The notes below the pieces were generated by a model. The model had not been told where the DNA came from. It saw nothing but the letters and a program-made list of their open reading frames with translations, and did not search any database. A DNA stretch of 64,000 bases from Bog-473 sp963809715 (lineage in GTDB: Bacteria > Actinomycetota > Acidimicrobiia > Acidimicrobiales > RAAP-2): assembly GCA_963809715.1 (NCBI GenBank), contig CAWEKO010000002.1, forward strand, positions 248,001-312,000. Direction: 5' to 3'. A program made the translations under genes and the position numbers. The number at the start of each line of letters is the position of its first letter. Position 1 is the first letter of the stretch. Below, one piece after another: positions 1 to 8,702 of the stretch.

Positions 1-892
1 CAAATTTGGAACTGTTGTCGTAGTCCGCCACGGCGTAGGTCTGGGTCACGCCGGTCGAAGGCGCATAGGCGCTGTGATACCCGAGGTAGCAGCAGTTCGA
101 TGTGGTGCCGTCGTACGCCACCACGTTGTGCAGCAAGAAGATCGGCAGGGTGTTCGCCGCCACGCCCTGCGAGGCCAGTGACGGTATGAGGGTGGTCTGG
201 AGGTAGTTGTCCAGCCAACCGAAATCGACCGCACCGAGCAGGCCGTTCCCGCAAGGAACACCTGTGGAGAACGCGGTATCGGCATCCGGCACGTTGACGA
301 CTTGTGGTGCCAGCGTGGTCAAGGCGAGGGCGACACCGTAGGTCGGGTCGACCCCGGTGGGCTTGGCGTACTTCCAGAATTCGGCACGCTGGAAGGCATC
401 GGTCACCTGGCTGGTCCCTATTGACTTGCCCCCCCAGGTCCAGGGCTGACTGACGAAGATCGGTGACTCCTGGGTGCGGGCCAGCGGGCTGGCACCAGAG
501 TCACAGCTGTCGGCGGACGTTGGATCCCAGGTGTCCCCGTAGGAGAACTTGATGACGAGCGGGACGAGAAGGGTCTTGACCGTGGTCAGTCCGTTCGCTT
601 GCGCCTTCGACGGGTTCTTTCCCACCATGGTGTAGGTAAACGTGCTCGTCCCGTCCACCACCTGGGCCGTGAAGTGCATCGGCGACGTGGTACTTGTCGC
701 GCTGGTCGCCGCTGGCGTGCCAACCGTGTTCTTCACCCCGGGGTCGTAGAGCGGCGTCGACGGGACATGCCCGATGACGCCGACGGTGTTCGCCGCCGAA
801 GCCTGCAGGTTTGAGGGCAGCGCCACCGCCGTGCCGATTCCGATGGCCATCGCTGCCGTTCCAGCAACGCGCGCCCAGGTCCGCCGAACCAT
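1..892 (-). CDS. Secreted protein of unknown function, 3' end cut by the window edge
   Basis: The reading frame opens with ATG at 892 and stays open for 297 codons to the left edge, so the C-terminus lies outside. Residues 1-32 look like a signal peptide: two arginines (MVRRTW), a hydrophobic stretch and an Ala-rich end (LQASAAN). The mature part is Thr/Ser/Val-rich. It contains an early segment VIGHVPSTPLYDPGVKNTV and, near the right end of what is visible, LPIFLLHNVVAYDG followed by a Cys pair (NCCYLGYH). I do not recognise the family; the composition suggests an exported protein with a beta-rich fold. It sits downstream of, and in the same direction as, the MMPL gene, with 284 bp between them. 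Confidence 0.75.
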   Translation of the reverse strand, partial: MVRRTWARVAGTAAMAIGIGTAVALPSNLQASAANTVGVIGHVPSTPLYDPGVKNTVGTPAATSATSTTSPMHFTAQVVDGTSTFTYTMVGKNPSKAQANGLTTVKTLLVPLVIKFSYGDTWDPTSADSCDSGASPLARTQESPIFVSQPWTWGGKSIGTSQVTDAFQRAEFWKYAKPTGVDPTYGVALALTTLAPQVVNVPDADTAFSTGVPCGNGLLGAVDFGWLDNYLQTTLIPSLASQGVAANTLPIFLLHNVVAYDGTTSNCCYLGYHSAYAPSTGVTQTYAVADYDNSSKF

Positions 893-1176
893 GTGATCTC
901 CTTACGCAAGCCACACGGAGAGGACCGATCACGAGGCTCGCCCGGACCCGCGATTTCGCTGGTTGTTTGGGCATGGTGGCATGTCCTCCGGGGCCGGTCA
1001 ATCAGAGTTGCACGGACCCTGTCACCGGCAAGTTCTCTGGCGGGACGGAGGCCCGTGTCACCAGAACCGCGTCGGATCCGGCCCGGGCATGTGTCGAGTT
1101 CGCTGGCGCCGGAGACCACGGGACTCGTCGACAAGTCGAGGACGGGCTCGGCCACCGCTCCGCCGTCAGACGGCCG

Positions 1177-3414
1177 TTAGGGCCGGACCGAACCGGCCAT
1201 CTCTGGTTCGGGTCCCGAGCCGGGGAGTGCGTTGGCCGCCAGATCGTCCGCGTCCACCGAGACGTGGGGCAGGACGCGGTCGAGCCAACCCGGTAGCCAC
1301 CAGTTGGCCTTGCCGAACATCATCATGAGGGAGGGCACGACGGCCATCCGGATCAGGACGGCGTCCACCAGAACGCCGGCGGCCAAGCCGATGCCGAACT
1401 CCTTGATCACCCGCTCGCCCCCGAGGATGAAGGAGGCGAAGACGAGGATCATGATGAGCGCGGCCGCCGTGATCGTCTTGCCGGTGGCAGCCAGGCCGTT
1501 GCGCACCGCCATCTTGTTGTCGCCGCCCGACTTGATGTACTCCTCGTGGATGCGTGAGACGAGGAACACCTGATAGTCCATGGACAGGCCGAACAGGATG
1601 GCGAAGAGCATGACCGGTAAGAACGCCTCGACCGGGCTGGTGCCGCTGAGGCCGATGATCGACCCGCCGTCGCCCCACTGGAACACGGCGACCAGGATGC
1701 CGAAGGCCGCCCCGATGGAGAGCAGGTTCATCACGGCCGCCGTGAGCGGGATGAGGAGCGAACGGAAGACCATCATCAGCAGGAGGAACGAGACCAGCAC
1801 CACCAATCCGATGAAGAGCGGCAGCTTCGAGCTGAGGACGTTCGCGAAGTCGATGAAGATGGCCGTGTTCCCGCCGACGAGCAGGTCGAGTCCGGAATGG
1901 CCCACCGCAGCAGGGATGGTGTCGGAACGCAGGTGGTTGACCAGGTCGGTCGTGGCCGCGTCCTGGGGCGACGTGGTCGGGAAGACGTTCATCAGCATGA
2001 CGTCGCCGCCGCCCGTCTTGCTCGGGATGTAGGTGGGCACCGGCGGGGCCGCCACGCCCGGTTGCTGGGCGATGTCAGCCGCCACCCTGTTGATCACCGC
2101 GTGCTGGTCCGGCTGGACCACGCCGACCACCATCAGGGGACCTGTGTAACCCGGTCCGAAGCCGTGCGAAAGCATGTCGAAGGCGACGCGGGTCGGCGTG
2201 CCCGCCGGGTCGGTGCCCTGGTCGGCCGAGCCGAGCTGGAGGGAGAAAAACGGCAGGGCCAGGGCGATGATCGCGGCCAAGGCGACGGAGGCCGACAACC
2301 AGGGCCGACGCTGGACCCTGTCGGCCCAATTCGGCCAGAACCCCTTGCTGTCGGCGCCCACGATGCGGGGGCCGTTGAGGGCCAGGTTCTTCTTCTGGGT
2401 GCGGCTCATCACCTTGGGCCCGATGAAGCCGAGCATGGCCGGGAGCAGCGTGAGGGCCGCCACCATCGTGAGGGCGACGCCGACTGCCGCGGCCAGGGCC
2501 AATCCGTAGAGGAAGCTCACCCCGATGGCGAACATGCCCAGAAGGGCGATGCAGACGATGATCCCGGCGAACAGGACGGCTCGGCCGGAGGTGTTGACCG
2601 CGTTGATGATGGAGGACTCGACGTCGCGCCCCGCCACCAGGCCCTGGCGATGTCTCGTCACGATGAAGAGCGCGTAGTCCACGCCGACGCCCAGGCCGAT
2701 GAGCAGCATGACCTCCGGAGCGATGGACGGCATGCCAAGGGCATGGCTCAGGAGGCCGATCACGCCGACCGCGGTACCGAGCGCGAGCAGGGCCGAGAGA
2801 ATGGGCAGGATGGCCGCGTAGAACGAACCGAAGACCAGCAGGAGGACGATCAGGGCAAGGACGACGCCAAGCAGCGTGCTGCTGAACGAAGGGTTGTTGG
2901 CGTTCTCGGCCAGCGGGCCGGTCACGGCCACGGTGAGCCCGTCGCCCGACGCGTGGGTCACCGTGTCGACGAATTTCTTCGCCTCGGCATTCGTCAGTTG
3001 GTTCGGTGTCTTGTCGAAGTCCACCTCGAACCAGCCGACGGTCTTGTCGTGGTTGATGTTGGCCGTATTGACGAGATTCCCGGACGAGTCGTAGGGACTC
3101 TGCACTGCCGATACGTTGGGTAACGCGTCGATCTTCTGCACCATGGTGTTGATGCGCTGGCCCACGGCAGAGTCGGACACGCTGCCCCCGTCCGCGGTTC
3201 CGAAGACGACCTGCTCCGTGTCACCCGAGCGCGCCGGCGCCACCGACTTGAGCAGGTTGATGGCGTCGAACGACTGGGTGTGCGGAAAGTTGAAGTTGTC
3301 CGAGTACGCCGTCCCGACCGACTTCACGGCGAAGATGGACACGACGAGCACGGCGATCCACAACAAGACGACGAGGCGGCGATGACGGACACACCACCCT
3401 GCGAGGGTGCGCAT
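1177..3414 (-). CDS. MMPL family RND-type transporter
   Basis: A 745-residue membrane protein with the MMPL layout: an N-terminal membrane helix after a basic start (MRTLAGWCVRHRR), a large extracytoplasmic domain, a bundle of helices around residues 175-330 (including LLIGLGVGVDYALFIVTRHR), a second external domain, and a second bundle around residues 520-700 with the matching FGLSMDYQVFLVSRI element. The two Asp-Tyr motifs inside membrane helices are the proton-relay signature of this superfamily. In actinobacteria MMPL proteins export lipids or siderophores, or cause drug efflux; the substrate cannot be read here. A GAGGAGA Shine-Dalgarno sequence lies about 8 nt before ATG 3414. The gene follows a cyclic-nucleotide-binding protein gene by 90 bp on the same strand. 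Confidence 0.93.
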   Translation of the reverse strand: MRTLAGWCVRHRRLVVLLWIAVLVVSIFAVKSVGTAYSDNFNFPHTQSFDAINLLKSVAPARSGDTEQVVFGTADGGSVSDSAVGQRINTMVQKIDALPNVSAVQSPYDSSGNLVNTANINHDKTVGWFEVDFDKTPNQLTNAEAKKFVDTVTHASGDGLTVAVTGPLAENANNPSFSSTLLGVVLALIVLLLVFGSFYAAILPILSALLALGTAVGVIGLLSHALGMPSIAPEVMLLIGLGVGVDYALFIVTRHRQGLVAGRDVESSIINAVNTSGRAVLFAGIIVCIALLGMFAIGVSFLYGLALAAAVGVALTMVAALTLLPAMLGFIGPKVMSRTQKKNLALNGPRIVGADSKGFWPNWADRVQRRPWLSASVALAAIIALALPFFSLQLGSADQGTDPAGTPTRVAFDMLSHGFGPGYTGPLMVVGVVQPDQHAVINRVAADIAQQPGVAAPPVPTYIPSKTGGGDVMLMNVFPTTSPQDAATTDLVNHLRSDTIPAAVGHSGLDLLVGGNTAIFIDFANVLSSKLPLFIGLVVLVSFLLLMMVFRSLLIPLTAAVMNLLSIGAAFGILVAVFQWGDGGSIIGLSGTSPVEAFLPVMLFAILFGLSMDYQVFLVSRIHEEYIKSGGDNKMAVRNGLAATGKTITAAALIMILVFASFILGGERVIKEFGIGLAAGVLVDAVLIRMAVVPSLMMMFGKANWWLPGWLDRVLPHVSVDADDLAANALPGSGPEPEMAGSVRP

Positions 3415-3504
3415 TAAAAAAATCTCCTCGGATGGGGCGGACGCCGCCGGGGATCGGCGTCACGAGATTGTGGATCTTACCGCCACCGGGGGCAACCTTC
3501 GAAA

Positions 3505-3978
3505 TCACCCCGCCCCACTGAAGTGGGCCAACGCGTTGAGCACCGGCACGGCCAGGCGGTCCGCGGAGGTGGCCGAACGGGCGACCAGACGACCGGCCAG
3601 GATCGGGTGGTGCTCGGGGATCGCGAAGAATTCACGTTCACGCAAGGTGAGGAGGGTTACCGGCGACAGCGCCACGACCGCGATGGGAGAGGGCCGCCGG
3701 TTGAGCAGCGAGTGCTCGGACCACGAGTCGCCCCGGCCCAAGAGCCCTATGGGCGTGCCGTCGCGCTGGACGATGGCGTGCCCGCCCACGAGCAGGTGCC
3801 ACAGACGGACCGGCACGTCCTGCGCCTGGATCACCTGCCCCGGGTGGGCCGTGCACACGTCGCAGGCCGCCGCGATCTGGTCCAGCTCGTCGACCGGCAG
3901 GCCCGAGAAGAGGGCGAGCCTGCGCAGGCCGACCGTAGGGTCCTCGTCCGTGCTGCGTGGGGGAGTGTGCGTGGCCAT
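3505..3978 (-). CDS. Cyclic nucleotide-binding domain protein
   Basis: A 157-residue protein made essentially of one CRP/FNR-type cNMP-binding domain. Motifs include LFSGLPVDELDQIAAAC at the start, the HPGQVIQAQD turn, and the glycine-bearing LLGRGDSWSEHSLLNRRPSPIAVVAL phosphate-binding-cassette region, where a Ser/Glu pair replaces the usual GE..L..R arrangement. No helix-turn-helix follows, so this is not a complete CRP transcription factor; it more likely acts as a stand-alone sensor or protein partner. It lies between the DUF1707 gene (2 bp upstream) and the MMPL gene (90 bp downstream) on one strand, so co-transcription is likely. Whether it binds cAMP is unknown. Confidence 0.8.
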   Translation of the reverse strand: MATHTPPRSTDEDPTVGLRRLALFSGLPVDELDQIAAACDVCTAHPGQVIQAQDVPVRLWHLLVGGHAIVQRDGTPIGLLGRGDSWSEHSLLNRRPSPIAVVALSPVTLLTLREREFFAIPEHHPILAGRLVARSATSADRLAVPVLNALAHFSGAG

Positions 3979-3980
3979 GG

Positions 3981-4445
3981 TCAGTGGTCCATCACCGAAC
4001 TGCGCGGCGGCTCACCGCCCATGCGCTGGTGATGATGGCGATGGTGCCCGTTGAAGTTCCGCCACAGGAAGAAGCCGACGATCGCGAAGAGGAACCACGG
4101 CACGTGGTAAAGGGGATAGAAGGGCACGGTGGCGCCGACGACGAGGGCGAGGAAGGCCAATAGCAAGAGCACCGGCAGAATGCGCCGACGCCGCGGTGGC
4201 GGTGGTGGTGGATCGCTGTGCAGGTGGGGCAGGTCGTGGAACAGCCCGTTGAGGTCGCCCCGCGTGGTGGCCGACATGGCGGTGTCGAGGCGGTTCTTGA
4301 ACTCCGTCTCGTCGAGGCGGCCCTCTGCGTAGTGGCGGGACAGCTTGTCGGCGACGGCATTGCGCTCGTCGTCCGAGGCCCGCATCGAGGTGTCGGAGAA
4401 GTCCCGTCGCCCCATCGGGTAGGCGGGGTCCCAGCGGTAGCGCAT
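3981..4445 (-). CDS. DUF1707 (SHOCT-like) membrane protein
   Basis: A 154-residue protein. After a short head comes the actinobacterial DUF1707 motif (MRASDDERNAVADKLSRHYAEGRL...EF..R...A..ATTRGDL..LF.DLP), at roughly residues 21-72. A proline run, a basic cluster and two hydrophobic helices follow (about 92-112 and 117-130), then a His-rich tail. The frame is open far upstream, but ATG 4445 is chosen because the conserved domain starts soon after it and GGAGCT lies just before it. DUF1707 proteins are common next to PspC-type envelope-stress genes in Actinobacteria, as here. The function of the family is not established. Confidence 0.85.
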   Translation of the reverse strand: MRYRWDPAYPMGRRDFSDTSMRASDDERNAVADKLSRHYAEGRLDETEFKNRLDTAMSATTRGDLNGLFHDLPHLHSDPPPPPPRRRRILPVLLLLAFLALVVGATVPFYPLYHVPWFLFAIVGFFLWRNFNGHHRHHHQRMGGEPPRSSVMDH

Positions 4446-4510
4446 CACAGCTCCTTGGTCGTCGGTGGGTTGGGTGGTCGGGGGGTTGGGTCGTCGTGCG
4501 TAGCGGAGGC

Positions 4511-4816
4511 TCAGTACGCCCCGCGGGCCCGTTCCCGGGCCAGCAGCTCCTCGGCGACCGAGAGGTCTGTGTCCTCGTCGGGGATCAGGAGCCAGCCGGC
4601 CAGGTAGAGCGGCACGGCCAGGCCGCCGACGAAGGCCAGCGCGACGAAGCCGATACGGACGATCGTCGGATCGACGTCGAAGTAGTCGGCCAGCCCGGAG
4701 GCGACGCCGGCGACCATGCGGCCGCGACCGCCACGGTGCAGGCGGAGTTCCTGCCCGTTGGGGGGGATCTGGTCGGAGGCTGGGGCTCCAGTGGTTTCGT
4801 GCGGAGTCGTGTCCAT
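4511..4816 (-). CDS. PspC domain protein
   Basis: A 101-residue protein with a single PspC domain at about residues 25-80: a basic entry (LHRGGRGRMVAGV), the typical GVASGLADYFDVDPTIVRIGF segment, and a hydrophobic helix ending in YLAGWLLIPDED. PspC domains act in phage-shock-type envelope stress responses. The gene is divergent from a histidine kinase that carries its own PspC domain, with about 140 bp between the starts, which suggests shared control. DUF1707, cNMP-binding and MMPL genes follow on the same strand. Confidence 0.88.
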   Translation of the reverse strand: MDTTPHETTGAPASDQIPPNGQELRLHRGGRGRMVAGVASGLADYFDVDPTIVRIGFVALAFVGGLAVPLYLAGWLLIPDEDTDLSVAEELLARERARGAY

Positions 4817-4955
4817 GGAGCCAGAGTGAACCCCTGGCTGAGATGGGGAAATCCGGCATCACCCTGGTCCGACCCTGACCACGGACCCCGAGCCCTCAGG
4901 GATGTCCCTGATAGCCCTGAGGGGGGCTGCGTGGGACCATGGAGGCATCGCCGAG

Positions 4956-6359
4956 GTGCCCGATCCCGACACGCGACCACTCGAGGAGGGTGGCCGCCCG
5001 ACCCCGCCGTGGTCGGGCGCGTCCGGGAACGGATGGCGGGACTACGGCCGCACCGACTGGTCCGAGGAGTACACGTGGGTCGGCCGCCGGCACCGCCATC
5101 ACCACCCCGGCCCTCATCACCTCGCCCGCCGCCTGAAGGGCTTGCGACGCAATCCGGACAACCGGGTGCTCGGCGGTGTCTGCGGCGCCCTGTCCGAGTC
5201 CTTCGGGGTGGACGTGACCTGGGTGCGCATCGGCGTCGTCGTGATGTCCCTCTTCACCGGCGTCGCGGTTCTGCCCTACGCCATGGCCTGGCTCCTGATC
5301 CCCATGCGCGGCGAGGACACGAGCATCTTCCGCCGCGCCGTCAACGACCGCGCCGGTGTTCGCCTGCTCATCGCGCTCATCCCGGTGCTCATCGTGGTCC
5401 AGCTCGTCGTGAGCTCCCTGCGCCTCGGCTTCCTCGGGTTGATCGGCTGGCCGAGCATCCTGGCCGTCGGCATCGGCGTCCTCATCTGGCGCAACGCAGG
5501 GGAGTCCGAGCGCACCTTCCTGCACGACGACATCGTGCCGCTCGTCGCCCAGGACACCGAGGGGCGGGGCCGCCGCGTCATCGTGATCCGGGTCGCACTC
5601 GGTGTGCTCGTCGGGCTGGGCGGCCTCGCCCTGATCGTCATGGACAACCGCTACACCACGGCCGCCACCGTGCGACCGGTCGGCGGCGCGCTCCTCGTCA
5701 TGGCCGCGGTGGTGATCATCTTCGGCCCGTGGTGGCTGAGCCTGGTGCGCGACCTGATCGCCGAGCGCCAGGCTCGTGCCCTGGCCGAGGAGCGGGCGCA
5801 GATGGCGGCCCACGTGCACGATTCGGTGCTCCAGACGCTGGCTCTGATCCAGCGGTCGGCCGACGACCCGCAGAACGTGGTGCGCCTGGCCCGCGCCCAG
5901 GAGCGCGAGCTGCGGGCCTGGCTCTTCGAGGGCAGGGCCCCGGGCACCATCGGCGACGAAGCCTCGAATCTGGCCGAGGGCATCGGGCTCCTCCAGCGCC
6001 AGGTCGAGGCTGACCACGGGATCACCGTCCAGGTGGTGCTGGTGGGCGAATGCCCGCTCGACGAAGCCCTGCGCGCCTTGCTCGACGCGGCGCGGGAGGC
6101 CACCGTCAACGCGGCCAAGTGGTCCGGTGCCGAACAGGTCTCGCTCTACGCCGAGGTCGAGGCGGACCAGGTCATGCTCTACGTGCGCGACCGGGGCCAG
6201 GGGTTCGACCCAAAGGCGGTGCCCGAGGGGCGTCAGGGCATCGCCCAGTCGATCCGGGCCCGGGTGGCCCGCTATGGCGGCTCGGCGGCCATCCGCTCGG
6301 CGCCGGGCGAAGGGACGGAGGTCCAGCTGTCCATGCCGCGGCGCGAGCGGGTCAAGTGA
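4956..6359 (+). CDS. PspC-domain sensor histidine kinase
   Basis: A 467-residue kinase if it starts at GTG 4956, which has GGAGG 10 nt before it. An in-frame ATG at 4902 is the alternative and would add 18 residues. An acidic/His-rich head is followed by a PspC domain (NPDNRVLGGVCGALSESFGV, ending in a helix and LLIPMRGED), then further membrane helices (RLLIALIPVLIVVQLVV, a WPSILAVGIGVLIW stretch and two near the middle). The kinase core has an H-box of the HisKA_3 type (AAHVHDSVLQTLALIQRSA) and an ATPase domain with EATVNAAKWSGA (N-box), VRDRGQGFDP (G1) and GYS-like RYGGSAAIRSAPGEGTEVQL. It resembles LiaS/DesK-like envelope-stress kinases. It overlaps its response regulator by 4 nt. Confidence 0.92.
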   Translation: MPDPDTRPLEEGGRPTPPWSGASGNGWRDYGRTDWSEEYTWVGRRHRHHHPGPHHLARRLKGLRRNPDNRVLGGVCGALSESFGVDVTWVRIGVVVMSLFTGVAVLPYAMAWLLIPMRGEDTSIFRRAVNDRAGVRLLIALIPVLIVVQLVVSSLRLGFLGLIGWPSILAVGIGVLIWRNAGESERTFLHDDIVPLVAQDTEGRGRRVIVIRVALGVLVGLGGLALIVMDNRYTTAATVRPVGGALLVMAAVVIIFGPWWLSLVRDLIAERQARALAEERAQMAAHVHDSVLQTLALIQRSADDPQNVVRLARAQERELRAWLFEGRAPGTIGDEASNLAEGIGLLQRQVEADHGITVQVVLVGECPLDEALRALLDAAREATVNAAKWSGAEQVSLYAEVEADQVMLYVRDRGQGFDPKAVPEGRQGIAQSIRARVARYGGSAAIRSAPGEGTEVQLSMPRRERVK

Positions 6360-7015
6360 GTTCTGAGGGTCGCCCCCGCGTCTTCCTGGTCGAGGACCAC
6401 GCGATGTTCCGGGCGGGAGTGAAGACCGAGCTCGGTGACGCCGTCGAGGTGGTGGGCGAGGCGGACGAGGCGGGCGCCGCCGTCGAGCTGATCCGTGAGC
6501 GCCTGCCTGACGTGGTCCTCCTCGATGTACACCTGCCGGGTGGGGGAGGACATGCCGTCCTGCGCGGCGTGCTGCCCGACCATCCCGGCGTGCAGTTCCT
6601 CGCCCTCTCGGTCTCGGATGCCCCTGAGGACGTCATCGACGTCATCCGGGCCGGCGCCCGGGGCTACGTCACCAAGACGATCTCGGGACCCGAACTGCTC
6701 CAGGCGGTCTACCGGGTGGCCGCGGGCGACGCCGTCTTCTCGCCGCGGCTGGCCGGCTTCGTGCTCGACGCCTTCGCCCAGCCCGGTGGCGCCGTCCCCA
6801 CGGCGGAACTGGACCCTGAGCTCGACCAGCTTTCTCCCCGGGAGCGCGAGGTGCTGCGTCTGATCGCCCGGGGCTACACCTACAAGGAGGTCGGGCGCGA
6901 CCTGACCATCTCGGCCAAGACCGTCGAGTCCCACGTGTCGTCTGTCCTGCGCAAACTCCAGCTCTCCACCCGCCACGAACTCACCAGGTGGGCCACCGAC
7001 CGTCGCTTGGTCTAG
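6356..7015 (+). CDS. NarL/FixJ-family response regulator
   Basis: A 219-residue two-domain regulator. The receiver domain has the acidic pair in VFLVEDHAMFR, the phosphoacceptor Asp in VVLLDVHLPGGGG, a Ser in LALSVSDAP and the conserved Lys in YVTKTISG. The C-terminal LuxR-type helix-turn-helix reads LSPREREVLRLIARGYTYKEVG and KTVESHVSSVLRKLQL. GTG 6356 overlaps the kinase stop codon (GTGA), which fixes the start and implies translational coupling. Together with the PspC-kinase it forms a LiaSR-like pair. Likely targets are the neighbouring PspC/DUF1707/MMPL genes, but that is an inference. Confidence 0.93.
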   Translation: MSSEGRPRVFLVEDHAMFRAGVKTELGDAVEVVGEADEAGAAVELIRERLPDVVLLDVHLPGGGGHAVLRGVLPDHPGVQFLALSVSDAPEDVIDVIRAGARGYVTKTISGPELLQAVYRVAAGDAVFSPRLAGFVLDAFAQPGGAVPTAELDPELDQLSPREREVLRLIARGYTYKEVGRDLTISAKTVESHVSSVLRKLQLSTRHELTRWATDRRLV

Positions 7016-7024
7016 ACAGTGGCC

Positions 7025-7783
7025 ATGCCTGACGACCTCGCTCCTGAGCATCGCGACGCCGCACACCTGGCCCAACTGGCGGGGAAGGTGCTGCTCGAGC
7101 TGCGCAGCACCCCGTCGGGGTCGCGTGATCTCGGGGCGGCCGGCGATCGCACCGCCCACCAGCTGCTCGTGGCCGAGCTGAACAAGATGTACCCCGACGA
7201 TCCCGTGCGCTCCGAGGAGGGGCTGGAACACATCTCGAGCGCGGGACGCCTCTGGATCGTGGATCCGCTCGACGGCACCCGGGAGTTCCGCGAGCTCGAG
7301 CGATCCGACTGGGCCGTCCATGTGGCGCTGTCGGTGGGGGGCGCGCCCGTCGTCGGCGCCGTGGCCCTGCCCGCACGCGAGATGGTGCTCTCGACGGGAG
7401 AGCCGCCGGTGCTACCACCCCACCCCGACGGCGAGCCGCCCCGGGTCGTGGTCTCGCGCACGCGTCCGCCGGACGTGGCCTATGACGTCACGGAGGCACT
7501 GGGCGGGGTCATGATCCCCATGGGGTCGGCGGGCGCCAAGATCGCCGCCGTCATTCTGGGTGAGGCCGACGTCTACGTTCACGCCGGTGGCCAGTACGAG
7601 TGGGACTCGTGCGCGCCGGCCGCGGTCGCGTTGGCCAGTGGGCTCCACGCCAGCCGGCTGGACGGGCAGCCACTGCGTTATGGCGAGCCCGACGCCTGGT
7701 TGCCCGACCTGATCGTGTGCCGCCAGGAGTACGCGCAAGCCGTCCTGGACATCACGACCACGCAGAGCCGCCCGTACTGGTAG
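7025..7783 (+). CDS. cysQ: CysQ-like 3'(2'),5'-bisphosphate nucleotidase (inositol monophosphatase superfamily)
   Basis: A 252-residue protein with the metal-binding signatures of the inositol monophosphatase superfamily: RSEEGLEH (first metal Glu), WIVDPLDGTREF (the DPxDGT motif) and EWDSCAPAAVALASG (the WD..A element). The length and the REF and SRTRP segments resemble actinobacterial CysQ, which removes phosphate from PAP/PAPS in sulfate assimilation; inositol-phosphate activity is also known in that family. ATG 7025 is preferred over GTG 7019. It lies 9 bp after the response regulator on the same strand and may share its transcript. The sulfotransferase at 19.9 kb would release PAP, the substrate of such an enzyme, if it uses PAPS. 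Confidence 0.85.
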   Translation: MPDDLAPEHRDAAHLAQLAGKVLLELRSTPSGSRDLGAAGDRTAHQLLVAELNKMYPDDPVRSEEGLEHISSAGRLWIVDPLDGTREFRELERSDWAVHVALSVGGAPVVGAVALPAREMVLSTGEPPVLPPHPDGEPPRVVVSRTRPPDVAYDVTEALGGVMIPMGSAGAKIAAVILGEADVYVHAGGQYEWDSCAPAAVALASGLHASRLDGQPLRYGEPDAWLPDLIVCRQEYAQAVLDITTTQSRPYW

Positions 7784-7862
7784 GCGGTCCGGAGGGGCCG
7801 ATTTGTTCGGCGCGGCCTCGCCGAACGGGGCCCGCGCCCGCCCGCGGGCTTCGGTCGGGGGA

Positions 7863-7901
7863 CGACAGAACCCCGCCTCGCGTGGAGACGGGGTTCTGTC
7901 G
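7863..7901. terminator. Perfect 13-bp hairpin between convergent genes
   Basis: The arms cgacagaaccccg (7863-7875) and cggggttctgtcg (7889-7901) are perfect inverted repeats with a 13-nt loop. It lies between the convergent cysQ-like and cold-shock genes, so it can terminate both directions. There is no long T run on either side, which is common in high-GC actinobacteria. Confidence 0.8.
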
Positions 7902-7940
7902 ACATGTCCTGGCCGGCCCGTGTGGTCCGGCAGGTCGATG

Positions 7941-8144
7941 TCAGATGGCGCGCACGTTGGCGGCCTGCAGGCCCTTCGGACCCTGGTTGGTCTCGAACTC
8001 GACCTTTTGGCCTTCTTCGAGATTGCGGTAGCCCGTGCCACTAATCGCGCTGAAGTGCACGAAAACGTCGGGGCCGCCACCGTCCTGAGTGATGAAGCCG
8101 AAACCCTTTTCACCGTTAAACCACTTCACGGAACCAGTTGCCAT
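7941..8144 (-). CDS. Cold-shock protein (CspA family)
   Basis: A 67-residue single-domain OB-fold protein with both RNA-binding motifs: KWFNGEKGFGFI (RNP1) and DVFVHFSAI (RNP2). The ending GPKGLQAANVRAI is typical of actinobacterial CspA proteins. It acts as a cytoplasmic RNA chaperone. A strong AGGAGAGGAG ribosome-binding site lies just before ATG 8144. The gene stands alone, with over 500 bp upstream without a gene that could hold a long 5' leader, as is usual for csp genes. Confidence 0.97.
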   Translation of the reverse strand: MATGSVKWFNGEKGFGFITQDGGGPDVFVHFSAISGTGYRNLEEGQKVEFETNQGPKGLQAANVRAI

Positions 8145-8702
8145 TGAAAATCCACTCCTCTCCTGGCCAGATTTGACCCCGTGCTCTTCCGGGGGTCGTG
8201 GCCGGTGGCTCTTTCGAGCCAGAGGGATTTCCAAACTGTTGTGGTGGTGCCCTCGGAGGGAAACCATAGCGCGGCCCTCCGGCGCAAGTGCGTTTTGTGC
8301 CGGAGGGACCTCGAGCCGGTCACAAAGTGTTCACCGAGTCACCATGTCTCCTCGTCCGGCAGTCGCGTGACCGTATCCACCCCTCGGGGACGTCGAGAGG
8401 TGGAGTGGTTGGGACGAATCCGTACCTCGAAGGCGACGAGGGTCCGGTTTCCTCGGAGCTGACGGCGACCGGCCTGCGTGGGGCCACCAACGTGATCGGG
8501 CACGAAGGATCACTCTGGGCGGTCCGCCGATGGGGTCCGACAGGTGCCCAGCGAAGGCCAGCCCACCGGCGACGTCCGGCACGACGGCTGGCTGCTCTCC
8601 CACCGGAGTCCCGCAGCTGGTCCCCGCCGGTTTTCACGGCAATTCGGTTCCTGAACTGGTCTGACGAACGATCATTTGGGCGGCCGGTCCGCCGGCGTTA
8701 CC
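8145..8702. other. Intergenic region between cold-shock and membrane-protein genes
   Basis: About 560 bp between two divergent genes. I see no credible coding frame; the frames open across it read as Arg/Pro/Gly-rich shadows. It should hold the cold-shock gene promoter and leader and the promoter of the 8703 gene, but I could not place -10/-35 elements with confidence. Confidence 0.5.

Noticed and set aside
1897..3123. A 408-codon plus-strand frame across the MMPL gene
   Set aside because: Its residues are Arg/His/Asp/Gly-rich without a hydrophobic core, and it lies entirely antisense to a clear MMPL transporter.
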